Shown here: one piece after another, positions 7,774 to 16,139 of the stretch
Layout of the letters: the number at the start of each line of letters is the position of its first letter
Numbering within the stretch: the stretch's first letter is position 1
NCBI GenBank assembly: GCA_964631275.1
Contig: CAZVWQ010000013.1
Coordinates: forward strand, 1 to 37,386
Direction: 5' to 3'
DNA: 37,386 nucleotides
From: CAZVWQ01 sp964631275
GTDB lineage: Bacteria > Patescibacteriota > JACMRA01
The notes under the pieces: model-generated
The model's database searches: none
Seen by the model: only the letters and a program-made list of their open reading frames with translations
Told to the model about the DNA's origin: nothing
Program-made: the position numbers and the translations under genes

Positions 7774-9420
7774 ATGTTAACTTCAGCTATTCAAGTTAAA
7801 AATTTACTTTATCAATTTCAAAAACTATTACAAATAAAAAAAGTTAGTATTTTAATATCAGGATTAGCATTATTATCTGGTTTTGTTTTACGAGTAGTTT
7901 TTAGTATTCAGCTTTTTAGATTTGACTTTGACCAAGCTAGAGATGCTTTTTTGTATCAAGAAATGTGGAAAGGAAAAGAAGTTTATTTAGGTTCAGCTTC
8001 TAGCATTGGCGGGTATTCTTTACCACCTTTATATTATTATTTTAGCTTACCCTTTACTATTTTTGGATCGGGAATTTACTATACTGCTTTATTTAATATA
8101 ACTTTTTCTTTTTTAAGTGTGGTTAGTATATTTTTTTTGATTTGGTTAATTTTGGAAAATCTTAATTTTGAAAAAAAACTTTTAATAAGTTCTTTAACTA
8201 GTTTATGGTGGTCATTCTTTTTTATAGATATCGTTCATTCACAATTTGCTTGGAATCCAAATTCCACCCCATTTTTCTTATCTACTTACTTAATTTTAGG
8301 ATTTTTAATAACTAAAGAAATAAAAAAAGTTAGTATTTTAAAATTTAATTCTAAAACTGATAGTTTAAAAATTATTAAAAAAGTTTTATATTTATCAATT
8401 TTTGGTATTTTAATAGCCTTATTAACCAGTCTTCATTCTTCCAATCTATTCATTTTATTACCTTTTACGGCGCTTTTATTCTTATTTTGGCTGATTAAGG
8501 GAAAAGGTTTGGTTAATAAATTACTTATATGGATTGCTCCTTTGTTTTCTTTTTTAAGCTTAACACCTTATTGGATTGGAGAAACCAAGAATAATTGGCA
8601 AAATAGCTTAAATATCTACAACTTAATAACTAATTCAGAATCAACTTTAGGCTTCAATGAAAAGTTTACTTTAGTTAGAAATGGTTTAGTTTGGCTTTTT
8701 GATACTGTTTTATTTTTAGGAAGATGGAACAACAATTTATCTTTAGTCAATTATTTTTTACTAATTTTAATTTTTTTAGGATTTGTTTGTTTTGCTTTTT
8801 GGAAATTAAGAATAAAAGCTTATTGGGTTTTTTCTATAAGTCTAATTTTTGTTTTATATCTATATAGTATTGCTAATTATAATGGATTTATACATATGCA
8901 TTATCAAGTTATAATGTGGTTTTTACCCATGCTTTTAATTATGATAACTTTAGCTGGTTTTTTAGAAATTTCTAATAAATTTATTTTTTTAAAAATAGTT
9001 TTTTCAAGCTTTTTTTCAATTTTACTATTAATTAGTTTTGGTTTAAATTTACAACATAATTTTCAATATAATCAATTAAAATACGCTGATCAAAGAATTC
9101 CAACTATTCAAGATACAAAAAACATTTTAGCTTTAATCCCAAACGGATCTAAAGCTTGTGTTCAAGAAGACAGAATTTATCCATATTCTTATATTCTTCA
9201 AGAAGTTCTTAAAAAAGATGTTATACTTTTAAAATTGAAAAATTGTGCAGAAGCTGATTATCAAATTTATCAAAAATATCTCTTACCTAAAGACATGTTT
9301 CAAGAAGTCCAACACTATAGTTACAGGAAGAAAATAGAAGTAGAAGAAAATTTGCAACAACCAATTTTATCAAAAATTAAAGAAGAACATCAAGCTTTTA
9401 TTTTATTTGAAAAAATTTAA
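7774..9420 (+). CDS. Polytopic GT-C-type glycosyltransferase-like membrane protein
   Basis: A 548-residue protein with about ten to twelve hydrophobic segments. The first membrane span (about 25-47) is followed by an extracytoplasmic loop with FDFDQARDAFLYQEMW, then SIGGYSLPPLYYYF, the layout of GT-C glycosyltransferases of the PMT/ArnT/GT83 type, in which acidic residues of the first loop bind the metal or the lipid-phosphate donor. The last about 120 residues form a soluble domain (from about QRIPTIQDT) ending in a helix. The likely role is transferring a sugar from a polyprenyl-phosphate donor to a cell-surface acceptor; donor and acceptor cannot be told. No glycan gene cluster surrounds it. 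The start is the ATG at 7774, directly followed by a Lys/Gln helix before the first span. Confidence 0.7.
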   Translation: MLTSAIQVKNLLYQFQKLLQIKKVSILISGLALLSGFVLRVVFSIQLFRFDFDQARDAFLYQEMWKGKEVYLGSASSIGGYSLPPLYYYFSLPFTIFGSGIYYTALFNITFSFLSVVSIFFLIWLILENLNFEKKLLISSLTSLWWSFFFIDIVHSQFAWNPNSTPFFLSTYLILGFLITKEIKKVSILKFNSKTDSLKIIKKVLYLSIFGILIALLTSLHSSNLFILLPFTALLFLFWLIKGKGLVNKLLIWIAPLFSFLSLTPYWIGETKNNWQNSLNIYNLITNSESTLGFNEKFTLVRNGLVWLFDTVLFLGRWNNNLSLVNYFLLILIFLGFVCFAFWKLRIKAYWVFSISLIFVLYLYSIANYNGFIHMHYQVIMWFLPMLLIMITLAGFLEISNKFIFLKIVFSSFFSILLLISFGLNLQHNFQYNQLKYADQRIPTIQDTKNILALIPNGSKACVQEDRIYPYSYILQEVLKKDVILLKLKNCAEADYQIYQKYLLPKDMFQEVQHYSYRKKIEVEENLQQPILSKIKEEHQAFILFEKI

Positions 9421-9497
9421 GAAGTTTTATACCCACCTCAATTCAGATTAGGACTTTTTGAGGGCGTGGTAAGTTTAGAGTCATTAAAGATTCTAAT

Positions 9498-10114
9498 TCA
9501 GTTTTGTAATCTTGAATATTCTCGAAGAATTTTTACTGAAAAATATATTTTAGTTTTTAAGAATAAAACGAAGGTCAGAGTGAAAAGTAAAATCTAACGG
9601 CTGTCTGGTAAATAGACGTTTGTAAAAAAGTTTGAATAAATAAGTATCGACAAAGGCAGGGTTAGCTTCCAGGAAGGATAGTTTTGTAATTCTAAATTAA
9701 AAACTTTAAAGTTTTGTGTGATATAACTGGCCACAGCCGAGTATAAGAAACCACTAAACAAGGCAACCCATAGATCTTAAAAAAAGCTTCTTCCGGATAA
9801 GACCACTGACCGTGGTAGGTTTTGTAGAGCTCTAAGCAGATTCCTAAAAAACTGAATATTAATATGGTTTTTACCTCGTTCCAGGTTTCTGCTTTAATTT
9901 TTATTAAAAATATTTGAGAAACCAAAACCCCAACAAAGATAAAATCATACCTAGCCAGGCCAAAAGAAAAATAATTTGAGAATAATATCAATCCTAAAAC
10001 CAACCAAGCAAAAATACAGGCCCTAACCTCCTTTAGGGTAAAAACTATTAGAGATGAAAGGCAATAATATATATGTTTTTGTATAAACTTGTCTAGTATT
10101 TTGGGGGTTACAAC
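9498..10114 (-). pseudogene. Decayed DUF817 membrane protein gene
   Basis: Reading through lesions gives a continuous match to the DUF817 family pattern. From about 10114 the frame runs FTLKEVRACIFAW, then SFGLARYDFIF, KIKAETWNEVKTILIF, ELYKTYHGQWSYPE and KIYGLP. A one-base loss near 9758-9762 shifts the frame; in the next frame it continues LFSGFLYSAVASYI, then NLELQNYPSW and YSNFFTNVYLPDSR, where a TAG (9594-9596) interrupts it, and then ILLFTLTFVLFLKTKIYF until a TGA at 9498. The remaining C-terminal third is missing and no ATG is found at the upstream end. The 103-residue open frame at 9692-10003 is therefore only a fragment. Family membership is by recalled pattern; the frameshift logic is visible directly. 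Confidence 0.75.
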
Positions 10115-10230
10115 TTACTCCAGAAGAAGTTTTTAGAAATAGAGTTAAACCTCACCTTAGGCCTATCCTAAAACAATTAAATTCTGGTTCAAAATCTCAA
10201 GTCTTAAAATCATCTACTGTTGCAGTTGGG
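10090..10230 (+). pseudogene. Unidentified short coding-like fragment
   Basis: A frame without ATG reads from just after a TAA (10084-10086) to a TGA, with coding-like composition: LTPEEVFRNRVKPHLRPILK, then a Ser/Gly/Lys-rich end. It overlaps the upstream edge of the DUF817 remnant on the other strand. I do not recognise it. It could be the remnant of another gene or chance. Confidence 0.2.
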
Positions 10231-10278
10231 GGTTGAATTCAAGTTTAAAATAAGTCAAAAGTAGTTTTAAGAAATGGT

Positions 10279-11433
10279 CTATTCAGGTATATTCATAACA
10301 CCAGCAAGTGCTATCATGACTCCATTATCGCCAGTTAAATTTTTATCTGGAAAGAATACCAAACCGTCAAAATTTTTTTTGAGCTCTTGTCTCAAAAGTG
10401 GATTTGCAGAAACTCCACCTGAAAGGCCAATCGATTTAGGCTGAAAATCAGCAATCGCTTTGTTAGATTTATTGATTAATTGTTTTACAATAACTGACTG
10501 CGCAGAAATACAGGCTTTTTTAATAAATTTTAGATAGTCTTTTTGTAGGTCTTTTTCATCTTGTTTGATTAATTGATTAATATCTTCAATATCTAAAGAT
10601 TCTTCAAAATTCCAATTTTTGAAACTTTGTTTCTGAACTAAATACCTAGCTGCAGTTTTTAATCCTGAATAAGAAAAATTATAACTTTGATTAGATTTTA
10701 GACCAACTGGTAAGTCTAAAGTATTATCAATTTTTTTATTAGCAATTTTAGAAATTAACACCCCACCAGGGTAACCTAAGCCAAGCATTCTTCCTATTTT
10801 ATCAAAACATTCTCCAGCTGCATCATCGAGAGTTTCGCCTATTATTTTAATACTTTTGGGGTTTTTGTAATAAATTAATTGAGTATGACCTCCGCTAACT
10901 AAAAGATGTAAATGGGGGAAAATATACTCATCTATAAAATTCTGATTTTTTTTGTTTATTTTATAAAAATTATTAGAATAATCATAAAAACTACTAGCTA
11001 AATGTCCAGATAAATGATTAACTGAAAATACATTTAGGGTTTTAGCTTTTAGCTCATTACTTATAAAAAATTTCAAAGATTTAGCAAATTCTCTTCCCAC
11101 TCTAAGACTACTTGCTAAGCCAGGTTTCGTAGTTACATAAATATTTGTTATATTTTTCAAAATTTTTGACCTATCTTGCTTGAGTATATTTTCAGCTTTT
11201 TGCAAAACTTGATTAAAAACAAAAAAAATATTTTTAGCGTGTTCACGTGCACCTAATTCTGGAATTACGCCACCGTATTCTTTATGGATATTAACTTGTG
11301 AGCTAACTATATTAACGATTAGTTTTGCAGAGTTTATTTTGGCATAAAACGATCTCTGATAAGTATCTTCCCTAAAAAAAAGTAAAGCAATAGAAGTTTC
11401 GTCACAACTGGTTTCGATTCCTAAAACGTACAT
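10279..11433 (-). CDS. tsaD: tRNA N6-threonylcarbamoyladenosine synthase subunit TsaD
   Basis: TsaD transfers the threonylcarbamoyl group to A37 of ANN-decoding tRNAs, working with TsaB and TsaE. The sequence opens MYVLGIETSCDETSIAL. It has the metal-binding pair in NHLSGHLASS, the HLLVSGGHTQLIYY strand, the GETLDDAAGECFDKIGRMLG and GYPGG nucleotide-binding segment, FSYSGLKTA, SIGLSGGVSANPLLRQEL, and the closing DKNLTGDNGVMIALAG whose Asp is the third metal ligand. At 384 residues it is about 40-50 longer than most bacterial TsaD. The additions lie early (around RSFYAKINSAKLIV), around NKKNQNFIDEY and around the NQLIKQDEKDLQK helix. TsaB and TsaE are not in the window. The gene is divergent from the FMN-bind gene, with 115 bp between. 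Confidence 0.96.
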   Translation of the reverse strand: MYVLGIETSCDETSIALLFFREDTYQRSFYAKINSAKLIVNIVSSQVNIHKEYGGVIPELGAREHAKNIFFVFNQVLQKAENILKQDRSKILKNITNIYVTTKPGLASSLRVGREFAKSLKFFISNELKAKTLNVFSVNHLSGHLASSFYDYSNNFYKINKKNQNFIDEYIFPHLHLLVSGGHTQLIYYKNPKSIKIIGETLDDAAGECFDKIGRMLGLGYPGGVLISKIANKKIDNTLDLPVGLKSNQSYNFSYSGLKTAARYLVQKQSFKNWNFEESLDIEDINQLIKQDEKDLQKDYLKFIKKACISAQSVIVKQLINKSNKAIADFQPKSIGLSGGVSANPLLRQELKKNFDGLVFFPDKNLTGDNGVMIALAGVMNIPE

Positions 11434-11474
11434 TGTATCAAATATTGTATTTATTATAAAGTTTGATTAATCTC

Positions 11475-11502
11475 TTGACAGTATTGACAAAAAAATTATA
11501 AA
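11475..11502 (+). promoter_or_regulatory. Candidate promoter of the FMN-bind gene
   Basis: TTGACA at 11475-11480, a 16-bp spacer and TATAAA at 11497-11502, ending 46 bp before the ATG at 11549. A second TTGACA lies at 11484-11489. It sits in the gap between divergent tsaD and this gene. Confidence 0.45.
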
Positions 11503-11548
11503 TTCAAATCTTTACTATCCTACTTAAATAGTCAACTAAATTATTCAA

Positions 11549-12067
11549 ATGCCTAACAAAACTTTAATTTTTTCAGGTGCAGGTATCGCAATTATAGTTG
11601 GTATAGTTACTGCATTTAGCATCTTTCAAACAAATAATCCTGTTAATGATTCTAGTTCTTCTGAAACTAGCAACTCGATTATATCCTCAGCAGCCTCAGA
11701 AACACCTGTATCTTCTGACGAACTTACTGATAATCAGCCTAATCCTGATGATTTTCAAACACTAAAAAATCAATATAAAGATGGAACTTTTACAGCTAGT
11801 GGTGACTATAACTCTCCAGGTGGCCAAGAATCTGTCAATGTAACAGTTGGTTTAATTGGCGGAATAATTGAATCTATAAATATAGAAGGAGTCAATAACA
11901 ATCAAACTTCAGACAGGTATCAACAGCTATTCATTGAAGGTGTTAGTGGAGAAGTCGTCGGCCAAGATATTAATGAAGTTGAAATAGGTATAATAAACGG
12001 TTCATCTTTAACTGGAGCTGGTTTTAATAAAGCTATTGAAGCCATTCGAACTGAAGCTATAAATTAA
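11549..12067 (+). CDS. Membrane-anchored FMN-bind-domain protein
   Basis: The protein (172 residues) has a hydrophobic anchor at about 5-27 (LIFSGAGIAIIVGIVTAFSI), a Ser/Glu/Asn/Pro-rich linker to about 70, and an FMN-bind-type domain at about 74-170. The domain opens YKDGTFTASGDYNSPGGQE, continues with VNVTVGLIGGIIESINIEGV, and ends GSSLTGAGFNKAIEAIR. The family normally ends with SGAT or TGAS, whose last Ser/Thr carries FMN in phosphoester linkage. Here the motif reads TGAG, so the usual acceptor is a Gly. The topology places the domain outside the membrane. An ApbE-like gene lies 0.9 kb downstream on the same strand, suggesting a shared flavin-based process, although the missing acceptor leaves open whether this protein is modified or binds flavin non-covalently. 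Confidence 0.8.
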   Translation: MPNKTLIFSGAGIAIIVGIVTAFSIFQTNNPVNDSSSSETSNSIISSAASETPVSSDELTDNQPNPDDFQTLKNQYKDGTFTASGDYNSPGGQESVNVTVGLIGGIIESINIEGVNNNQTSDRYQQLFIEGVSGEVVGQDINEVEIGIINGSSLTGAGFNKAIEAIRTEAIN

Positions 12068-12149
12068 CTTTAGTTTTTATTTTATTTCAAAATAAGTTTT
12101 ATGATATACTCAAGCTCTTACTAACTTCCACAATAATGAAAAATTCAAT

Positions 12150-12240
12150 AGTCTTGTCTCGTAACCCAGATTTACAAAACTTTAATCACATAAAATAGGC
12201 ATTAAACAACAGTAAAAATAGGTTTTGAGACATGATTAAT
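12150..12240. repeat. Repeat C, copy 2
   Basis: Runs from tagtcttgtctcgtaaccc to ggttttgagacatgatta. The outer ends TAGTCTTGTCTC and GAGACATGATTA are inverted repeats of each other apart from two positions. The closest copy is 4679-4765. Confidence 0.75.
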
Positions 12241-12243
12241 GGC

Positions 12244-12333
12244 TATACCAGTTACACTTGCAACTTTCACAATTACTTCTTAACAATCAAACAAGTAGCT
12301 AATTTACGCAAAAGTTTTTTGCAAGTTAACATG
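12244..12333. repeat. Repeat D, copy 1
   Basis: Runs from ataccagttacacttgcaac to ttttttgcaagttaacatg, so the ends (GTTACACTTGCAA and TTGCAAGTTAAC) are inverted. The reverse complement matches 14168-14258 and 22240-22336 along most of its length. Confidence 0.7.
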
Positions 12334-12490
12334 AATTTGAATATAAAATTATCATTAAAATAGGTTTATAGTAGTGATCTTGCCACGTAATTACAAAAAA
12401 TATTCGATTTAGGCTTTTTTAATTCAAAACCAACTGCAAACAATTTATTAATTTTTACTTTCATACTGGTAAAAAATTTAAAATAGTTTC

Positions 12491-12598
12491 TATACTCCAA
12501 ATACTAACTAAATTATGATTTAACTGAAGGTTTTAGTTTGATTAAACAAAAAGACAGAGTCAGAAAAACTCACTGAGTAGTTAGCAGTTTAGTATATA
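12491..12598. repeat. Repeat B, copy 1
   Basis: Contains actaaattatgatttaactg near the left end and actcactgagtagttagc near the right, ending cagtttagtatata. The terminal ACTAAA and TTTAGT are inverted. Other copies are 17233-17339, 25779-25868 and 31519-31611, plus a partial one at 33198-33247. Confidence 0.8.
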
Positions 12599-12628
12599 TC
12601 AATTAATTGATACTCAAATCAATCTAAA

Positions 12629-12708
12629 TTAAGAATTTTTTAATTTAAAAAGATTTACTTATTTATGAAAAGCTAAATTTAGGGTAGTTAGTAAGCGAAT
12701 TTGGATAA
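12629..12708. repeat. Repeat A, partial copy 2
   Basis: Carries the centre and right arm of family A (ttaagaattttttaattt, then gaaaagctaaatttagggta) but lacks the left terminus and ends in ggata instead of GGGTATA. Confidence 0.65.
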
Positions 12709-12806
12709 AGGACTAAAAATAAAGGATTAATCATATACTAATCCATACTAAACTTTGACAAATAATTAGATTTTAAGCCTGTTTTGAAAGATTTTTAGAA
12801 TATATA

Positions 12807-12837
12807 AAATATCTAAACCGTGTGTGGAATGGTTATA
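12807..12837. repeat. Repeat F, partial copy
   Basis: aaatatctaaaccgtgtgtg followed by gaatggttata matches the end of family F (consensus near TGTCTAGGTCAAATATGGAC, then TAGCTATA). Confidence 0.4.
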
Positions 12838-12948
12838 AATTGCAAAAATAAAATTTGAGGCAAACTGACAAAATTATTTTTACCAAAATACTTACTTTGC
12901 TTACTTTATATAATTAAAACTTAGAATTCCAAATTTTTGGAAAAAAGT

Positions 12949-13905
12949 ATGCATTTGCATAAAATTAATCCTAAATCTTTTCAATTAGAAGGGCTAGGTA
13001 CCGTTTGGTACTTTAGGTTTTATGACAAAAAAATAAATATTCAAGAGATCCAAAATTTAGTCTGGCAAGAAATTACCAAATTTGATAAAAAATATTCTAG
13101 ATTTAATCCTCAAAGCGTAATTAGTCAATTAAATCAAGATAAATTCTTAGAAATTTCTGATTTTGATTTAGTTAAAATGTTAGAAATTGGACAAAAAATT
13201 AGTTTGATTACTTTTGGTGAATATAGTTTATCTAAAGGACAAGAACTAGAAGCTTTGGGTTATGGTCAGGCAGTTGCAAAGCCAAAAGAACTGTCTCAGC
13301 AAAAATTAAGAAATTTAGCTGTTACTTTAGAAGGATTCAAAAAAATAAAAGCAGATTTTGATAACTTTGGGTTTAGTCTGTCTTTAGATAAAAAAAGGGT
13401 TTTTTTAAAGAATAATAAAAAGTTAGATTTAGGTTCTTTAGGTAAAGGTTATTTGGTTGATAAGATAGTAAAAAAACTTAGAGACCTGAAACTAAAAGAG
13501 TTTGTTATAAATGCTGGAGGAGATGTTTTTACAACAGCATTAGAAGAATTTTATTTAGAAAATCCAAATAATATAGAACAGTACATTGGCAAGATTAAAA
13601 TCCAAAACTTGGCAATAGCTTCATCAAACAACACAAAAAGAAAATGGAAAGATAAAACAGACAAGCAACAAGCTCATTTATTAACTTCGGCTAGTGATTT
13701 GGTTGGAGTTTTTACTCAAGCTAAGTCTACTTTTATAGCTGATTTAGCTGCTACAGCAGTCTTTGTTTCTAGGCCAGAGTGTCTTAAACAACTAAAAGAT
13801 TTCTTAGGTTTTGAGTTTATGTTAATCTTTAGAAATGGTAAATATCTCAAGAGTAGAGGTTACTTAGGAAAACTAAATAAATTATCAAAGACTGACTTCG
13901 TATAG
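12949..13905 (+). CDS. ApbE-like FAD:protein FMN transferase
   Basis: ApbE enzymes attach FMN from FAD to a Ser/Thr of FMN-bind-domain proteins. Family features visible are FDKKYSRFNPQSVISQLN near the start, LDLGSLGKGYLVDKI (family DLGGIAKGYAVD), FVINAGGDV, IASSNNTKRKW (family SG....R) and AHLLTS (family HIIDP). TFIADLAATAVFV follows, whose Asp and Thr correspond to the Mg2+-binding D and T. The 318 residues are a normal length. No signal peptide or lipobox is seen, so it appears cytoplasmic or uses an unusual export, whereas many ApbE proteins are lipoproteins. I chose the ATG at 12949; an upstream TTG (12937) would add only four residues. The HIIDP Pro and the second Gly of GGIAKG are replaced, so activity is likely but not certain. 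Confidence 0.82.
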   Translation: MHLHKINPKSFQLEGLGTVWYFRFYDKKINIQEIQNLVWQEITKFDKKYSRFNPQSVISQLNQDKFLEISDFDLVKMLEIGQKISLITFGEYSLSKGQELEALGYGQAVAKPKELSQQKLRNLAVTLEGFKKIKADFDNFGFSLSLDKKRVFLKNNKKLDLGSLGKGYLVDKIVKKLRDLKLKEFVINAGGDVFTTALEEFYLENPNNIEQYIGKIKIQNLAIASSNNTKRKWKDKTDKQQAHLLTSASDLVGVFTQAKSTFIADLAATAVFVSRPECLKQLKDFLGFEFMLIFRNGKYLKSRGYLGKLNKLSKTDFV

Positions 13906-13988
13906 TCATATAAATAATCATGTTTAAAAACCTATTTTTTGAGTTTAATTTTGTAAATTAGTTATAGCTAGGTCATTATTACAGTAAT

Positions 13989-14040
13989 TATACCCTTTGA
14001 ACTAATAGTTACGGAATTACCCGTTAAGAATTTAGTTTAA
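13989..14040. repeat. Repeat A, partial copy 3
   Basis: TATACCC terminus followed by ctaatagttacggaattacc and cgttaagaatttagtttaa, the left half of family A. Confidence 0.65.
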
Positions 14041-14167
14041 ATTACCAATTCAACTAAAATAATGAATTTTTGTTTTTTCAAAAAAAGCTATTTATTTTGA
14101 ACTTATTTGAGACAAGATTATTTAAAATATAAATTTTGAAACTGAATTAAGTGTATATCCATTGCCG

Positions 14168-14258
14168 TATTAAGTTGCATAAACTTTAAGGTAAAATTAA
14201 CTCCTAAAGAAGCTATTTGTTTGCTTATAAAAGATAGTTATGAAAGTTGCAAGTAGAC
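14168..14258. repeat. Repeat D, copy 2
   Basis: Runs from tattaagttgcataaacttt to tatgaaagttgcaagtagac and aligns with the reverse complement of the 12244-12333 copy. Confidence 0.65.
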
Positions 14259-14315
14259 TAGTAATAATAAAACAAAACTTGCAAAAGTTCTAACATAGTT
14301 AGTTTTTAGAGGTTT

Positions 14316-16139
14316 TTACGATGTTGTATTTAACCATTTTAATCTGTTTTTTTTCTGATTAGGGGTTTGCTTTTTGCTTTTAATTATATAATATTGAGGA
14401 AAAAAGTTGGCTGATTTTTTTGGTATACTTAGGTTATTTATACCACTTTCTGTATTTATGGTCAAATCAATCTTGGGAGTATTGAAAAAATCATAAATTT
14501 CAGAAATATTGCTATAGTTAACTTCTCTATTATTAAGGTAAAGAATCTGACTTTCTTCTAACAAACCGTAATCTCTAACTGGAGAATTTTGAGCTAGTTT
14601 TTTGACTATTAATTTTTTGTCTTTGATGGCGATCTTTAATCCACAGTCTTTTTCAAAAATATTAGAATTGGGTTTTTCCTGAATCTCTAAACCATAGTAC
14701 TTAAAAGATTCTTCAAGTTCAGGTTTAATTAAAATATTAAAATCTACATAATCTCTAAAGAAATTTGTATAGTCTTTTTTGGTTAGTTTTTTGATTATTT
14801 CTTGAAAATCTTCTTCGCTGTAACTATTAAAGTTGTTTTGAGCTCTTTCGTTAAGAATTATAAACACAGAGTCTAAGGATTTGCGATTGTCTGTATCTCG
14901 GCGAATCCAAGTATCCAAAATAAAATTAATAAACTTACCTTTAAGATAAAAAGAAACCTTACGATCAGGAATAGAGGGAGTGTAGCCATCTAACCAACTA
15001 TCAAAACTTGCTTCAGCTACCGACTGGCTATTGCCTTCATAATAGTCGAGATAAATTTGGAGTTCAGAGGATATTTTTTGTAAAAACTTGTCTTCTGTAT
15101 AAACTCCTGACCTAGCCAAAAACAATTCTTGATAATAGGTAGTTCCGCCTTCTGTCAGCCAATGCATAGTAGTTAGCTGAGGTCTTAAAAAGTCGTAATA
15201 ACCTATTTCAACTGGTCTAAAATATTTAACATTCCAAGCGTGGAATAACTCGTGGCTACTAAATTCTAATAAAAAGTCATAGTCGGAATTGAATATTTTG
15301 TAATCTGGACCAAGAGCAATTACACAACTTCTCAGGTGTTCGACTCCATGATAAATTCTGTTAGGTAAGATTAAAAACAAAAAGTGGTAATTTAAAACAG
15401 GAAAGGACCCAAAAAATTTAATTTGAGCTTCAATCATTTTTTTAAAATCTCTAAGAACTCTTTCCCACTTTACTTTACCATCAATATCAAACCAAATATG
15501 AAAATGATAATCTTTTATTGTTAATGTTCTGTAATCTAATTTTTCACTTATCAAAATAGGGCTATCAGCTAATTCATCATAGTTTTTTGCAATTAAATTT
15601 TTCCAAGAATTTTTCGTTTTAGTGATTTTTTTTGAGTGGCAAAGTTCGGTCAATTTTTTCCAAACGGCTTCTATAGCTTGGTTTTGACTTTTTGTGGTCG
15701 ATTTTGGTTTTAAACTAGTAGCAATTTTGTGATTATTACTATTACCGAGGTAGATTTCTATTTTTTCATCTTTATACTCTGGTAAAAAAAACAAACAGGT
15801 AGCTGGGTTAATGTATAATTTACTAGCATCTACATAGCAACCATTTCCAGCGTCTAAAGTGTTGGCGTAGTATCTATAGACTACCCAGAATATTTTACCT
15901 TTAGAATTTATTCTCCAGATATTATTTTCAGTTTTTTTGACTCTTATTGGCTTAAACTCTTCATCAAAAAACTTAATAAACTGAATATTTCGTGAAAAGG
16001 TTTGAGTTTCGTATCTGCCAGGTCTCCAGATTGGCAAAGCTAAATCAAAACTATCAACTTCTGTTAGTAACTCGATCTCAGTTATCACTTGCAAAAACTT
16101 GGGATAAACAGGATCCTGGGTAATTATATATCTAAGCAT
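14316..16139 (-). CDS. M61-family (glycyl aminopeptidase-like) metallopeptidase
   Basis: A 607-residue zinc peptidase of the M61 type. The N-terminal about 180 residues form the beta-rich domain (ALPIWRPGRYETQTFSRNIQ), followed by the catalytic thermolysin-like domain. Zinc ligands are His296 and His300 in SSHELFHAWNVKYFRP, with Glu297 as the catalytic acid/base and the third ligand Glu330 in WLTEGGTTYYQE. A PDZ-like domain sits near the C-terminus (about 500-580; LKIAIKDKKLIVKKLA, SPVRDYGLLE, ILYLNNREV). Family members cleave N-terminal Gly or Ala. No signal peptide is seen, so it is probably cytoplasmic. Its ATG overlaps the stop of the upstream 135-residue membrane protein by 8 bp, which argues for translational coupling. 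The basic C-terminal tail (KKQTPNQKKNRLKW) is unusual. Confidence 0.9.
   Translation of the reverse strand: MLRYIITQDPVYPKFLQVITEIELLTEVDSFDLALPIWRPGRYETQTFSRNIQFIKFFDEEFKPIRVKKTENNIWRINSKGKIFWVVYRYYANTLDAGNGCYVDASKLYINPATCLFFLPEYKDEKIEIYLGNSNNHKIATSLKPKSTTKSQNQAIEAVWKKLTELCHSKKITKTKNSWKNLIAKNYDELADSPILISEKLDYRTLTIKDYHFHIWFDIDGKVKWERVLRDFKKMIEAQIKFFGSFPVLNYHFLFLILPNRIYHGVEHLRSCVIALGPDYKIFNSDYDFLLEFSSHELFHAWNVKYFRPVEIGYYDFLRPQLTTMHWLTEGGTTYYQELFLARSGVYTEDKFLQKISSELQIYLDYYEGNSQSVAEASFDSWLDGYTPSIPDRKVSFYLKGKFINFILDTWIRRDTDNRKSLDSVFIILNERAQNNFNSYSEEDFQEIIKKLTKKDYTNFFRDYVDFNILIKPELEESFKYYGLEIQEKPNSNIFEKDCGLKIAIKDKKLIVKKLAQNSPVRDYGLLEESQILYLNNREVNYSNISEIYDFFNTPKIDLTINTESGINNLSIPKKSANFFPQYYIIKSKKQTPNQKKNRLKWLNTTS

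Larger units (their letters stand above)
12068..12948. other. Repeat-packed intergenic region (881 bp)
   Basis: No gene is seen. It is a mosaic of at least five repeats in a row: C2 (12150-12240), D1 (12244-12333), B1 (12491-12598), a partial A (12629-12708) and a partial F (12807-12837). It separates the FMN-bind gene from the ApbE-like gene. Confidence 0.6.
13906..14315. other. Repeat-bearing intergenic region (410 bp)
   Basis: No gene. It contains a C-like half (13917-13975), a partial A (13989-14040), a C-like end (14108-14122) and a D copy (14168-14258). It lies between convergent ends of the ApbE-like and M61 genes, so it must hold both terminators, but no strong hairpin with a T run is evident. 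Confidence 0.5.

Noticed and set aside
10090..10230. Coding-like fragment on the plus strand considered as an intact small gene
   Set aside because: No ATG or other good start, stops on both sides, and no recognised similarity; listed only as a low-confidence remnant.
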